Source of the DNA: Bacteroidales bacterium
Lineage (GTDB): Bacteria > Bacteroidota > Bacteroidia > Bacteroidales > UBA7960
Length of the DNA: 61,237 nucleotides
Assembly (NCBI GenBank): GCA_012521995.1
Contig: JAAYLH010000077.1
Coordinates: forward strand, 1 to 61,237
Direction: 5' to 3'
This document shows positions 34,136 through 43,379 of this stretch, piece after piece. The notes under the pieces were generated by a model. That model was not told the DNA's origin. It searched no databases and worked only from the letters and a program-made list of their open reading frames with translations. The first letter of the stretch is position 1; every line of letters begins with the position of its first letter. Made by a program: the position numbers and the translations under genes.

Positions 34136-34777
34136 ATGAAAAGACACCTGTTATTTCTAGCCGTTTTGATGACAAGCCTGGCATTACATGCTCAGGAAAC
34201 CTCAGGCATTAAACTTAGCCCACCCGACATCCAGCGTGGTTTGCCTGTCATGCAGGCGCTGAAGCTGCGTGCCTCGACCACTGCCTTTTCTTCCAAACCC
34301 CTGAGCGCTCAGGATCTCTCGGATATTATCTGGGCAGCCAATGGGATAAACCGCCCTGAGGAAGGCAAGCGCACTGCTCCTTCAGCCCGTAATAGTCAGG
34401 ATGTGGATGTGTATGTAATTCTTGAAAGCGGGGCATTCTTTTATGACCCCAAAGGACATGCCCTGGTACCCATTGCCACAGGTGATCACCGTCACCTGGT
34501 GTCGGGCAGGCAGACCAATATGGCCAATGCACCCATGATGCTGGTACTGGTCTCGGATATCTCCCGTTTTTCGGGAAACAATGAGGAACAGAAGATTCGC
34601 TGGGGCGCTATGGATGCAGGTATCGTCTCGCAAAATATTGCGGTAGCCTGTGCAGGGCTTGGAATGGTTACCCGCCCAAGGGCTTCCATGGACACCGAAG
34701 GACTGAAAAAGCTCCTTAAACTCAGCGACACCCAGCACCCGCTTTTGAATCACCCGGTGGGCTATTCAGCCGAGTAA
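34136..34777 (+). CDS. Exported SagB-type nitroreductase-family protein
   Basis: 213 residues with a clear signal peptide (MKRHLLFLAVLMTSLALHAQ). The nitroreductase fold starts with VMQALKLRASTTAFSSKPLS, followed by LSDIIWAANGINR, RTAPSARNSQDVDVYVI and the helix WGAMDAGIVSQNIAVACAGLG. This is the SagB/ThcOx subgroup that binds FMN. Export is unusual for a flavin enzyme but typical for this subgroup in Bacteroidota. The substrate is unknown, and no azole or peptide precursor genes are nearby. Confidence 0.85.
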   Translation: MKRHLLFLAVLMTSLALHAQETSGIKLSPPDIQRGLPVMQALKLRASTTAFSSKPLSAQDLSDIIWAANGINRPEEGKRTAPSARNSQDVDVYVILESGAFFYDPKGHALVPIATGDHRHLVSGRQTNMANAPMMLVLVSDISRFSGNNEEQKIRWGAMDAGIVSQNIAVACAGLGMVTRPRASMDTEGLKKLLKLSDTQHPLLNHPVGYSAE

Positions 34778-34899
34778 TCCGCAGCCTTGTTCGGATGATT
34801 TAACAAAATTCTGTTCAGGCAGGTTTGTTTCTCCGGAATGAATGTTCTTTTTTCATTCCCTCTTATTGTATTTTGCTAAATAGATACTAAGGCGGCGAT

Positions 34900-36513
34900 T
34901 TATTCCTTTCTTACGAAGCTTTCTATTCTAGATTTGATCTGGGAGAGGGCCTCACTGATCTTGGTTTCCGGGGTAATGATGTTGTATTCGCCCCAAAAGC
35001 TCTCATCGTACTGATAGCCCTGGTCAACGAATACCACTTTAGGCTCAAGGGCCTCTCTGCGATTGAAGCGCGAAACGTTTTCCTCCTCAATCATCCCTAC
35101 TGCCATTTCAATAAAGGCAGAGTATCGGTTGCTGAAAAACGAACCCTTTCGGCGGAATCTCAGCTTCAGCTCTCCACGCAAGTGGTTCAGATAATAGCGT
35201 CCATTGTAATGCTGGTAATTGATGGAATAGCTGGCGCTTTCTATCCGAGGGCTGTAATTGGGGTTGCGTTTGGTAAGAAAGCGGTGATGAAGCTGATTGA
35301 TGTATTTGCGGTCGATCTCGAAATCTGCTTCAATCACTGCCAGGGACTCCTGATCCAGGTAAATCATTCCGGTAAACAGGGGTACCTGCAATTTCGTATT
35401 GGGCTTAAACTCAATGGCGAAAACATTTCTCCCGTTCCTATTCATCAGGTCAGCGCTGGTGAACTCATAGTCATCAATAAATTCCTGGTCCAAAAAGTCA
35501 GGAAGCTGCTTCATAATGTCCAGTTCCAGGGCGCTTTGGACGCCTGCCTTGAGTTTTAGCACCAGGGTGTCGCTGCGGTCGATATTGGAAATGTTCCTGG
35601 CTTTGAGCAGCATGACCTGATCCTGGGCCGACTGATTATTGTATGGCGCCTTAAACACACGGAAGATAGCCTCAGAGTAACTCAGATACTTTTCATTACG
35701 TTGAACCCCTTCCCTGTAAAAGCTCAGCAAGTAAACAGGGTGATCGCAGTAGTTTTCATGCCGTTTGGCAATGGCCTGTTCGATTAGTGCCCTGGGATCA
35801 TAATACCGGATAATGACCTCCTGCATGGAGATGTAATCGGCTTCCATCATGATGTCCACCTGGTTGTCGAGTAACAGGCGCAGGGGCAGGGCCTGGCTCT
35901 TATAGCCGAGGTATGAAACATGGAGGTCCTTATCCAGCAATTCTTTAGGAAGCTTGAGCTGGAAGTAGCCGTCGTTGTTGGTAGATATCCCAAGGCCTCT
36001 TTCTGGGATGCCCACCGAAGCAAAGGGCATGGCGGCACCCGATACCTGGTCGAGCACCCGCCCCCTTACCACGAAAGTGGTCGGCTTTACCTCCCTTGCC
36101 TCAAGCACGGGCATTTCTTCCACTGCGGGCCCGGGGCGGAAGATGAGAATATGATTTTGGATGCTGCGATAACTCAGACTAGAGTCATTCAGGATCTCAC
36201 CGAGTAATGAACGAACATCCATCCGCTTGCGTTTTATACTTACCCTGCGGTTGTTGTTGATAATCTCGCTGTCGTAAACAAAAAAGCAGCCTGTCTGAAT
36301 GCTGATCTGGTTGAGCAGGGAATATACAGTGCTGGTTTGTCTGGGCAGGCTGATTTTCATGTCGAGCCGGCAATCCTGTCCGCTCAAGGTCAGGGGGGCA
36401 AGCAGGAGCAGCAGAACAACGACCAGGCTGCCTGGCGCCGCTTTAAGAGCGCCAAAGGTCAAGAAGGTCCTATGTCCAGTGCCTGCATCCATCCTACCTG
36501 GGCGTAAAAACAA
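34900..36513 (-). CDS. Exported STN + carboxypeptidase-like domain protein without TonB barrel
   Basis: 537 residues; the ATG at 36492 (MDAGTG) would avoid the 20-bp overlap with the FecR gene. A signal helix (GSLVVVLLLLLAPLTLSG) is followed by an STN/secretin-TonB short domain (VYSLLNQISIQTGCFFVYDSE near 62), then a CarboxypepD_reg domain (VVRGRVLDQVSGAAMPFASV near 148). The remaining 320 residues match the C-terminal part of the two paralogs downstream (YDPRALIEQAIAKRHENY, FWGEYNIITPETKISEAL). No plug or barrel is present. STN domains normally pass a signal from a TonB receptor to FecR; here the STN carrier is probably a periplasmic or outer-membrane-attached protein. It is co-transcribed with FecR and ECF sigma. 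Confidence 0.8.
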   Translation of the reverse strand: MFLRPGRMDAGTGHRTFLTFGALKAAPGSLVVVLLLLLAPLTLSGQDCRLDMKISLPRQTSTVYSLLNQISIQTGCFFVYDSEIINNNRRVSIKRKRMDVRSLLGEILNDSSLSYRSIQNHILIFRPGPAVEEMPVLEAREVKPTTFVVRGRVLDQVSGAAMPFASVGIPERGLGISTNNDGYFQLKLPKELLDKDLHVSYLGYKSQALPLRLLLDNQVDIMMEADYISMQEVIIRYYDPRALIEQAIAKRHENYCDHPVYLLSFYREGVQRNEKYLSYSEAIFRVFKAPYNNQSAQDQVMLLKARNISNIDRSDTLVLKLKAGVQSALELDIMKQLPDFLDQEFIDDYEFTSADLMNRNGRNVFAIEFKPNTKLQVPLFTGMIYLDQESLAVIEADFEIDRKYINQLHHRFLTKRNPNYSPRIESASYSINYQHYNGRYYLNHLRGELKLRFRRKGSFFSNRYSAFIEMAVGMIEEENVSRFNRREALEPKVVFVDQGYQYDESFWGEYNIITPETKISEALSQIKSRIESFVRKE

Positions 36514-37351
36514 TACTGGAATCGGGCTGCACTTGTGCCTGAAGGTTCATCGACAGGCTAATCAATTCCACTATGGTGGGCAGGGAATTGTTGAAAAACG
36601 TTACGGTCATCTGGCGGCCTGCCAGGTCCTGATCGCCAAGTATCAGGCTTGCCTTGTAGTTCCTGTTTAGGACGGCCAGCACATGTTCGAGGGTTTCATC
36701 CCTGAAGTGCATCTTGTTTTGCCGCCACAAGGTCAGCTCCAGGTCGTTGTTGCGAAATTTCCTGTAGCCATCTTCTCTTACAGATAAAACCTCACCAGGT
36801 TCAACCAGAACCTTGCTCCTGCCCTGTCCACGAATCTCAACCTGCACCAGTCCTTCCTCCACAAAAAGGTCAAATTCCCGATCACCCATCCTGCTCACGT
36901 TGAAGGAAGTGCCCAGCACTTCAATAAGGGCATGGTCGAGGTCCACCCGGAAAGGTTTATCAGGGTCATGCCGGACCTCAAAATATGCCTGGCCGGCCAT
37001 TTTTACGCGACGTTCCTTATTGGGAAAGGCCTGGGGACACTCCAGGGTCGTGTTGGCTGCCAGGTAGATTACCGAGCCATCGTCAAGGAACTTCACAAGG
37101 GTCTGGTCAGTCATTTCATTGGTCGTGGCAAACAATTTCACCGCTTCCTCTTTTGACGAAAAGAAGTAGAAAATGCTTCCTGCGACGATCAGAAGCAGGA
37201 AGCTCGCAGCCCATTTCATCCATGCCGGAAATGCCTGTGGACGAGTTCCCGCCTGCTTTTCAGGCAAAAGCCCTTCCCGTTCAAGCCTGCCGTGAAGTTT
37301 CCCCCAGGCAAAATCCGTATCTATATTTATCATTGGTTTCATTGATTTCAT
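36494..37351 (-). CDS. FecR-family anti-sigma factor
   Basis: 285 residues. A short cytoplasmic part with WGKLHGRLEREGLL is followed by one membrane helix (about 48-66) and a periplasmic FecR domain: GSVIYLAANTTLECPQAFP, VKMAGQAYFEVRHDPDKPF, ALIEVLGTSFNVSRMGDRE and VEPGEVLSVREDG. The DUF4974-like C-terminus is seen as TLEHVLAVLNRNYKASLILG. It should hold the ECF sigma factor encoded 12 bp upstream until a periplasmic signal arrives, probably via the STN protein whose gene overlaps its 3' end. Confidence 0.92.
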   Translation of the reverse strand: MKSMKPMINIDTDFAWGKLHGRLEREGLLPEKQAGTRPQAFPAWMKWAASFLLLIVAGSIFYFFSSKEEAVKLFATTNEMTDQTLVKFLDDGSVIYLAANTTLECPQAFPNKERRVKMAGQAYFEVRHDPDKPFRVDLDHALIEVLGTSFNVSRMGDREFDLFVEEGLVQVEIRGQGRSKVLVEPGEVLSVREDGYRKFRNNDLELTLWRQNKMHFRDETLEHVLAVLNRNYKASLILGDQDLAGRQMTVTFFNNSLPTIVELISLSMNLQAQVQPDSSIVFTPR

Positions 37352-37363
37352 CTTTCAATGCTT

Positions 37364-37948
37364 TCATTGGCACGGCCAGGCCTTTTTCTCAGGCTCCTCG
37401 TTGAACCCGGCCAGTCGTTTCCTTAATACTTTCAGGGTTTTGGTCATATCGGCCTCCACTGTTTTTACAGATACCGACAGCTCCTCAGCAATATCCTGAT
37501 ACTTTATTCCTTCGTAGCGGCTCATCCTGAAGATCACCCTGCAGCGCTCGGGCAGGCTTGCAAGGGCCTGGTCTATTTCACGCTGCAACTCCCTTGCCTC
37601 AATTTCATCGGTAAGCAGAACCTGTTTTGCTTCGGGGTTTTCTGCAAGGACCCGCTCGGCATATCTGCGCCTTACACCCTGCCGTTCAAGGTATTTGAGG
37701 GAGGCATTCCTCACAGCGTTGAACAGGTAGGCCCTGACTGAGACCCTGATGAATATTTCTTCCCTATTTTTCCAGTAGTTGAAGAAAAAATCCTGGACAA
37801 CCTCTTCCGCCGTATCGGCATCCTTCAGCAAACTCATGGCCAGGTTGCAGAGGGGCTGGTAATACACACGAAACAGGGTCTCGAAAGCTCCTATATTACC
37901 CTCCCTGACCTTGTATTGTAACCAGAACTCGTTTTTTAACCCCTTCAT
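37364..37948 (-). CDS. ECF RNA polymerase sigma factor
   Basis: 194 residues from the ATG at 37948 (MKGLKNEFWLQYK). A longer frame to 38104 adds an unrelated polar leader. Region 2 is seen as AFETLFRVYYQPLCNLAMSLL and ADTAEEVVQDFFFNYWKNRE; region 4 as LPERCRVIFRMSRYEGIKYQ and ELSVSVKTVEADMTKTLKVL. It matches the Bacteroidota sigma-70 family that pairs with FecR. It is the first gene of sigma / anti-sigma / STN-protein. Candidate targets are its own operon and perhaps the two related genes just upstream (38122-40722). Confidence 0.93.
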   Translation of the reverse strand: MKGLKNEFWLQYKVREGNIGAFETLFRVYYQPLCNLAMSLLKDADTAEEVVQDFFFNYWKNREEIFIRVSVRAYLFNAVRNASLKYLERQGVRRRYAERVLAENPEAKQVLLTDEIEARELQREIDQALASLPERCRVIFRMSRYEGIKYQDIAEELSVSVKTVEADMTKTLKVLRKRLAGFNEEPEKKAWPCQ

Positions 37949-38121
37949 GCGGAAAGATATTGTTTTCAAATTTAGGACATTTACGGGCCTTTTAAGCATC
38001 TCAGGCCGATTTTGTCCTTCACTGCATGAAAACTCCCCGTAAGCCATCGTTTGTATGTCGTGCTTCCGGGGAAAGGTTTTCACAGCATGTATCTTTGCAG
38101 ACAAGCCCTGCCTGCCGGCGT

Positions 38122-39387
38122 TTATTGTTCTCTTTCCAGCCTGGTGTTCAGTTTGCGGATGGCCGATTCGATGCTTTCGTCGGGTTCAATCACGTTATAG
38201 GCACCCCAGAAATTCTCATCAAAATACACAGGGACCATATCTGCCAGGATGTTGCCCCTCCTAAAGGTTTCCCTTACGGGGAAGCGCTCCGATCCATCAG
38301 GTTTGCGTCCTGTAATGGCCAATTCCGACATCACCAGATAGTTGGTGCGGAAAATCTTTGCACGCCAGTCGGCAAAAAACTCCAGCTCGTTACGCACATA
38401 GTTCACATGATATTTGCCATCTACTTCTATATAGGTGACAAGGTAACTTGTACGCGTGGGAGTAAAACGCAGCCTGCTGGGCTTACGCATCACAAAGTTT
38501 TGAACGGCCTTGTTCTTGTCGGAAATATCAAGGCTGAACTCAGCCATGGTTATGGCAAGCTTATCGGTTGAAATATAAAGGCGCCCGTAATACAGGGGAT
38601 AAGGGAGGGTAGCCCTGGGCTTGAATTCAACCACATAATTGGTCTGGTCCTCCAGTTTTACAAGGTCAACCATTTCATAGGTGTAGTAGTTAAGAAATTC
38701 TTTATCCAGCAACACATTGGGGTTTTTAACAATGTCAAGAAGCATGGAAACGTGAGGACCGCCCTGCAGTTTAACGATCAGGGTATCCATTCTTTTCACG
38801 TCCCCGCTTTTTCTGCCCTGGACAATTTTTACCCTGTCCGCACTGCTGTTTGGGTAATAAGGCGTCTGGTCAACCTCTACCACGGCTTCAGAGATGGAGA
38901 CGTAGTCGCGGCGCTGTTTGATGGCCTCACGGTAAAAGCCTGTCAGCCGGTAATTCCGGTCCGGGTAGTTGGAAGTGATCTTGGCGATAGCCTGCTCCAC
39001 CAGGCTGCGGGCATCGCTGGGCCTGATCACCACTTCCTGAAGCAATACCGTAGTAGGCTCAAGGAGGAACTCATGGCGGTCACCCAGCACATAGTCAGTC
39101 ACTCTGTATCGAGCGCTGCGGTACCCCAGGTGGGAAATGGAAAAATGGGTAACCCCAAGATCCTTGTCGATCTTTAGGATAAAACCACCATCCACATTGG
39201 TTACTGTCCCAACCTCTGCCTGGTCGATAAACACGCTTGCATAGGCAATAGGACGACGGGTCTGCGAATCTCTGACCAAACCTGTTATTGTATGGTAACT
39301 ATCCCTTCCTTGGCTAAACCCTGCGGGCACCAACAGGAAAAAGACAAGTATGCCAGTAAAGATCCGAAATATTGCACTTGTTTTCAT
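38122..39387 (-). CDS. Exported carboxypeptidase-like regulatory domain protein (paralog A)
   Basis: 421 residues with signal peptide (ending LLVPAGFSQG). A CarboxypepD_reg domain (TITGLVRDSQTRRPIAYASV near 33) is followed by the same large C-terminal region as the STN protein downstream: VVIRPSDARSLVEQAIAKI, LTGFYREAIKQRRDYVSISE, KRMDTLIVKLQGGPHVSMLL and FWGAYNVIEPDESIESAIRK. No STN, plug or barrel. It is very close in sequence to the gene at 39478-40722, so a tandem duplication. An 8-bp inverted repeat (39408-39415/39428-39435) lies 20 bp upstream of its start. Function unknown. Confidence 0.8.
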   Translation of the reverse strand: MKTSAIFRIFTGILVFFLLVPAGFSQGRDSYHTITGLVRDSQTRRPIAYASVFIDQAEVGTVTNVDGGFILKIDKDLGVTHFSISHLGYRSARYRVTDYVLGDRHEFLLEPTTVLLQEVVIRPSDARSLVEQAIAKITSNYPDRNYRLTGFYREAIKQRRDYVSISEAVVEVDQTPYYPNSSADRVKIVQGRKSGDVKRMDTLIVKLQGGPHVSMLLDIVKNPNVLLDKEFLNYYTYEMVDLVKLEDQTNYVVEFKPRATLPYPLYYGRLYISTDKLAITMAEFSLDISDKNKAVQNFVMRKPSRLRFTPTRTSYLVTYIEVDGKYHVNYVRNELEFFADWRAKIFRTNYLVMSELAITGRKPDGSERFPVRETFRRGNILADMVPVYFDENFWGAYNVIEPDESIESAIRKLNTRLEREQ

Positions 39388-39477
39388 GGTAAAGAGGGAT
39401 TAAGGTGAATACTGATTGAAGTAGCTTTCAGTATTAAGACCCTTAAACCCTGCCTGTACCCTAAGAATAATTAAAAA

Positions 39478-40722
39478 TTATTCCTCAAAGCGTTTGTTGA
39501 ATTTCTGTATGGCCGATTCTATCGACTCTTCAGGCTCAATGACGTTATATCCTCCCCAAAAAGCGGGATCAAAATACTGGGGAACCATATCCGAAAGAAT
39601 ATTTCCGGGCCTGAAAGTTTCACTTCGGGCAATACGATCCGGAGTATCCGGTATGCGGTCGGTAATGGCCATTTCCGACATGATGGTATAAGCAGTACGG
39701 AATATTCTCCTACGCCAGTCGGCAAAGAATTCCATCTCATTGCGCACGTAATTGAGATAATATTTGCCCTTTATCTCCTTGTAGGTCACAAGGTAACTGG
39801 TCCGGGTGGCTGCAAAACGCAGGCTAAGAGGCTTGCGTACGATAAAGTTGCGAGCGGCTTTCCCGCGGTCGCTCAGATCCAGGCTAAACTCGGCAATGGT
39901 AAACGCCAGACTTTCCACATCGATATAAAGTCTGCCGTAATACAACGGGAAAGGCAGTACAGAGAGAGGCTTGAAGTCAACGACGTAATTCGACCGCCCG
40001 TCGATGACCACCACATCTGTCAGCTCATATTCATAATGCTGCAGGTATTCCTTATCCAGGATGACATCCGGGTTTTTCACCACATCGAGTAACATCGACA
40101 CGTGCGGGCCTCCCTGGAGTTTTACGATCAGGGTATCCATCCGCTTCACATCGCCGCTCCTGCGGGCCTGGATGATCTTCACCCTGTCGCGCGCCATTCG
40201 GAAACCATAGGATGTCTGGTCCACATCGACAACAGCCTCTGAGATGGAAACATAATCGCGCCTTTGCTTGATGGCTTCTCGGTAAAAACCCGTGAGCCTT
40301 TGACCCACCTCTGGATAGTTTTCGGGGATCTTGTCAATGGCATTTTTGACCAGTTCACGGGGATCCTCAGGACGCACTACCACTGTAGGAAGGACTACCG
40401 AATGTGGTTCCAGGAAGAATACTTTCTGGCCTCCCACATTGGCTTCCACTTCAAAGCTGGCAGTCTGATAACCCAGGTGAGAAATGCTGAAGTGGCTCAC
40501 CCCCAATGATTTCTGGATCTTGAGGGAAAACACTCCATCGAGGTTGGCCACCGTCCCGATGCTGGTCCCGGGGATATAAACGCTGGCAAAAGCTATGGTT
40601 TGACGACTGCGGGCATCACGCACCTCACCACTGATGGTGTGGAATTCCTGTGATGAGGACTGGGCTGGCATCATACTGCCAACTATGATTATGATCAGAA
40701 GGAAGATTATGGCATTTTTCAT
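39478..40722 (-). CDS. Exported carboxypeptidase-like regulatory domain protein (paralog B)
   Basis: 414 residues, signal peptide (IIFLLIIIIVGSMMPAQSSS). Same build as paralog A: TISGEVRDARSRQTIAFASV, VVVRPEDPRELVKNAIDKI, LTGFYREAIKQRRDYVSISE, KRMDTLIVKLQGGPHVSMLL, FWGGYNVIEPEESIESAIQK. Long stretches are identical to paralog A, so the duplication is fairly recent or under gene conversion. The region after the carboxypeptidase-like domain resembles the C-terminal part of DUF5686-type outer-membrane proteins, but is too short for a full barrel. Likely envelope located; no enzyme motif seen. Confidence 0.8.
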   Translation of the reverse strand: MKNAIIFLLIIIIVGSMMPAQSSSQEFHTISGEVRDARSRQTIAFASVYIPGTSIGTVANLDGVFSLKIQKSLGVSHFSISHLGYQTASFEVEANVGGQKVFFLEPHSVVLPTVVVRPEDPRELVKNAIDKIPENYPEVGQRLTGFYREAIKQRRDYVSISEAVVDVDQTSYGFRMARDRVKIIQARRSGDVKRMDTLIVKLQGGPHVSMLLDVVKNPDVILDKEYLQHYEYELTDVVVIDGRSNYVVDFKPLSVLPFPLYYGRLYIDVESLAFTIAEFSLDLSDRGKAARNFIVRKPLSLRFAATRTSYLVTYKEIKGKYYLNYVRNEMEFFADWRRRIFRTAYTIMSEMAITDRIPDTPDRIARSETFRPGNILSDMVPQYFDPAFWGGYNVIEPEESIESAIQKFNKRFEE

Positions 40723-40913
40723 TTTTCCGCGCTTTGAAACAACCTTAAAGTTAATGAATTTCAGGCAATCACCCTCCAGCCAGCCCTGAAAATATCATCC
40801 TCTATAAGGTTCCTGCAGGGCCTGCCGGGGAATTCAGGAAACTATGAACAAAAAGACAGCTGAAAAATTTCAAATTTACCCGGGAATCGAATCTGTATTA
40901 GAGGTTTATTTCC

Positions 40914-41783
40914 TTACCGTTGCTTTGCCAGTTCCTCCACAATGCGAATGCGGTCGATCAGCAATTTGATCGTATAGTCGAGCTTGCTTCCCTCGGTGTA
41001 GTCGGCAGGGGCAATGTAATCCACCCTGCCGTGGCGCACCAATTCCCTGCACAGCTCATATTGTGAGGGTTTACCCGGGCGGGGCACCTCATGGTCACTG
41101 TACACCGCCACAGTGGCTCCGCCCTGATAGCGCACCATTTTCATGGCAGGCACATCGGTTTCTCCGTCCCCAATATAAATCATGCGCGAAAAAGGCACGG
41201 GCTTTTCCTCTTCAGGGATGTGCTTGTTGATCAGGTTATTGTCGTATGAGTTGTGGATGCCCTTGTTGATGCGGAACAGGTACTGGGTTTTATTGGTGTA
41301 GTTGATAGCCAGGGCCGCCCATTCAGCCACCCCTTTATCATCGTATTTAAAACCTGAGGCAAAAATATTCGTGAAATGCCTGGATATGGCAGTTCCTGCA
41401 ATGAACTCACGCAGGCCCGAGGAGATGATGTGGTGCTCGAGCCTTATACCTTGCCTCAGTGCAAATGCGTTGATGCGCTCAAAATAAGCCTCCACCCCGG
41501 GAAAGAACCGAATGTCGCGCCCAAAGTCCATAAAGTCTTCGCGGTGGATGCTGACGCCCTTTTCCCGGGCCTTTTGAAGCATCAACTGCATATAGGCAAG
41601 GATGCCGTCCATGTCGTTGGCTTCAGCAATGGCGTTGGCTTCAGCCCAGAAAGCTTCCTTGGCGATGCCCAGCTTAGGCAGGAAGGAATGCTCCTGCATA
41701 TTTCCCGGGGCCAGGGTGCCGTCGAAATCATATGCAATGGCAAGGGTGATGGGTGCTGCTAAGCCTTTTTCAAATGGTTTCAT
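40914..41783 (-). CDS. HAD-superfamily phosphatase-like protein
   Basis: 289 residues from the ATG at 41783 (MKPFEKGL); a longer frame to 41840 would overlap the upstream lipoprotein gene. HAD motif I AYDFDGTLAPGNMQEHSF is near 19, with both Asp residues. Motif II is in HHIISSGLREFIAG near 122, and motif III/IV is in MIYIGDGETDVPAMKMVRY near 226. A helical cap lies between I and II. It is a cytoplasmic phosphohydrolase of unknown substrate. It begins 19 bp after the lipoprotein gene stop, so the two may be one operon. Confidence 0.88.
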   Translation of the reverse strand: MKPFEKGLAAPITLAIAYDFDGTLAPGNMQEHSFLPKLGIAKEAFWAEANAIAEANDMDGILAYMQLMLQKAREKGVSIHREDFMDFGRDIRFFPGVEAYFERINAFALRQGIRLEHHIISSGLREFIAGTAISRHFTNIFASGFKYDDKGVAEWAALAINYTNKTQYLFRINKGIHNSYDNNLINKHIPEEEKPVPFSRMIYIGDGETDVPAMKMVRYQGGATVAVYSDHEVPRPGKPSQYELCRELVRHGRVDYIAPADYTEGSKLDYTIKLLIDRIRIVEELAKQR

Positions 41784-41802
41784 GATCTGCTTTCCTTTTT
41801 GG

Positions 41803-42399
41803 TTAAATTCCTTCCAGGCGAACCACCCCGATTTGGTCAAGGTCCTCCAAATGCACGATGGCTTCCGTTTCCCAATATCCCGTCAAGGTCCATTCCATAC
41901 CAGGCAGGAGGGCGGCCTGGTCGAAATTGTTGGCTACCGAAGTCGTATTCAGGAGCTGCTGCCCCTTTTTATCCAGGGCTTCAAAGATCATTATCAGCGC
42001 CCTCGAGTCGGGGATGGTGTCCACCGCCTGAATCCTGAATTGCAGTACAAGGTTCCCGCGTGAGAGGTGTTCAACCCGTGCTTCCTTCACGCTAAACGGC
42101 AAGCCCTTAGGGTATTCCACGGGGATTGGCTTCGTGAGATCAGTGATCCTTACCTCTTGGTTGATGGCTTGCTCCCATTCCGACTCCACGCGGTCGAAGG
42201 CCCCCATCATCGTTATAGTGTTTGAAATATCGCCAGAATTGTCAACACCTTCAACCAGTTCCAGGATCTGATCGTAGTATTTCTTTTCAATGGATGGGAT
42301 CCTGCCCAGATACGGGTTCTTCTTCGTCTCGCCTGTGCATGAAGCCAGCATCAGGCTGAACAACAGGATTCCTATGGTTTGACAGGCAGGGCTTTTCAT
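41803..42399 (-). CDS. Hypothetical lipoprotein
   Basis: 198 residues with a lipoprotein signal; lipobox LMLASC near 20. The mature part starts with a helical segment (YYDQILELVEGVDNSGDISN) and ends in beta-rich sequence (LVLQFRIQAVDTIPDSRALI, ALLPGMEWTLTGYWETEAIV). I do not recognise the family. It lies directly upstream of the HAD gene. The long gap before it holds a perfect 46-bp palindrome. Confidence 0.75.
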   Translation of the reverse strand: MKSPACQTIGILLFSLMLASCTGETKKNPYLGRIPSIEKKYYDQILELVEGVDNSGDISNTITMMGAFDRVESEWEQAINQEVRITDLTKPIPVEYPKGLPFSVKEARVEHLSRGNLVLQFRIQAVDTIPDSRALIMIFEALDKKGQQLLNTTSVANNFDQAALLPGMEWTLTGYWETEAIVHLEDLDQIGVVRLEGI

Positions 42400-42536
42400 C
42401 TGCTGTTGAATTTAATTCAGAAAGAAATGGATCCAAATGGATTGACCCTTAAAATTAATTATTTTCTGAATATTCATCCTTTTTCAGCCTTTTAAAAGCC
42501 CTGGAGAGAGCAGGGAAAATGTCTCCTTTTTTATAG

Positions 42537-42582
42537 TTTAGCCGGTGTTTACTCGGTTTAAACCGAGTAAACACCGGCTAAA
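42537..42582. repeat. 46-bp perfect palindrome with 11-bp internal step (copy 2)
   Basis: All 23 base pairs match about centre 42559.5 (GGTTT|AAACC). CGGT occurs at 42543 and 42554, and ACCG at 42562 and 42573. Relative to copy 1 (6636-6685) the pair A6643-T6678 is replaced by C42542-G42577, a compensatory change. Confidence 0.92.
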
Positions 42583-42769
42583 TCCATACTTTGTCAGGAG
42601 CTAAAACCATCTTTAAAACGCAGCCGTCAGACTCGTCACCCAGTCTTAAATCCACGCCAAAAATGTATTAAAGCAGGCTACAAATATGAAAGAGATGAAA
42701 AGAAAACAATTCTCGGCCTTCAAAACAGAAAGGGGTAAAAGGAGATCGAAAAGCGCATTAATTATTTCT

Positions 42770-42777
42770 TAAATTTG
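42770..42777 (+). promoter_or_regulatory. -7 box for the SRPBCC gene
   Basis: TAAATTTG matches TAnnTTTG 27 bp before the ATG at 42805. No convincing -33 box. Confidence 0.45.
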
Positions 42778-42804
42778 AATCTACAAAAACCAAAAACAAC
42801 AGAC

Positions 42805-43335
42805 ATGAAAAAAATACTGATTGCTATCCTGGTTCTGATTGCCCTGCTAGCCATAGTTTCGCTGCTTGCGCCCAAAGAATTCAATGTGGAACGTGAAATA
42901 ATCCTCAATTGTCCAAAAGATCAGGTATTCGAACGGGTGCGCTCACTGAAGTCGCAAGAAAAGTGGAGCGTATGGGGAGACCTTGACCCGAATGCTGTTT
43001 ATACCTACACGGGCGTAGATGGTACTATTGGCGCGGTTCAGTCGTGGGTAGGCAATAAGGATGTTGGCAAGGGAGAGCAGGAAATAATAAGCATCACCGA
43101 GGGTGAGCGGGTTGAATTTCAGATCCGTTTTCTGGAGCCTTGGGAATCTACCGGCGACCTGTATATTACCACAGAAGCCCTTGGCGAAAGCGAAACCCTT
43201 GTTAAATGGGGCATGAAGGGGGAAATGCCCATCCCGATGAATTTATTTATGCTTTTTTCTAGTATGGATAAAACCCTTGGGAATGACCTTGAAACAGGCC
43301 TCCAGAACCTTAAGATGATTCTGGAGGGCGTTTAA
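42805..43335 (+). CDS. SRPBCC (polyketide-cyclase-like) protein with N-terminal anchor
   Basis: 176 residues from the ATG at 42805, where a hydrophobic helix starts (MKKILIAILVLIALLAIVSL). An SRPBCC helix-grip domain follows: FNVEREIILNCPKDQVFERV, SLKSQEKWSVWGDLDP, GERVEFQIRFLEPWESTGD and LVKWGMKGEMPIPMNLFML. Such domains bind hydrophobic ligands. The anchor suggests display on the periplasmic side of the inner membrane. Single gene, convergent with the OMP gene. Confidence 0.87.
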   Translation: MKKILIAILVLIALLAIVSLLAPKEFNVEREIILNCPKDQVFERVRSLKSQEKWSVWGDLDPNAVYTYTGVDGTIGAVQSWVGNKDVGKGEQEIISITEGERVEFQIRFLEPWESTGDLYITTEALGESETLVKWGMKGEMPIPMNLFMLFSSMDKTLGNDLETGLQNLKMILEGV

Positions 43336-43379
43336 TCATTCAGACCTTATTCTTTTGTCGTGTAATGCCTGCCGGGCCT

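Larger units (their letters stand above)
42400..42804. other. 405-bp divergent intergenic region
   Basis: Between the lipoprotein (-) and SRPBCC (+) genes. It holds the palindrome at 42537-42582 and a -7 box at 42770-42777; nothing else was recognised. Confidence 0.55.

Noticed and set aside
39408-39435. Terminator or riboswitch before paralog A
   Set aside because: Only an 8-bp inverted repeat with a 12-nt loop and no T run; it is too little to call.
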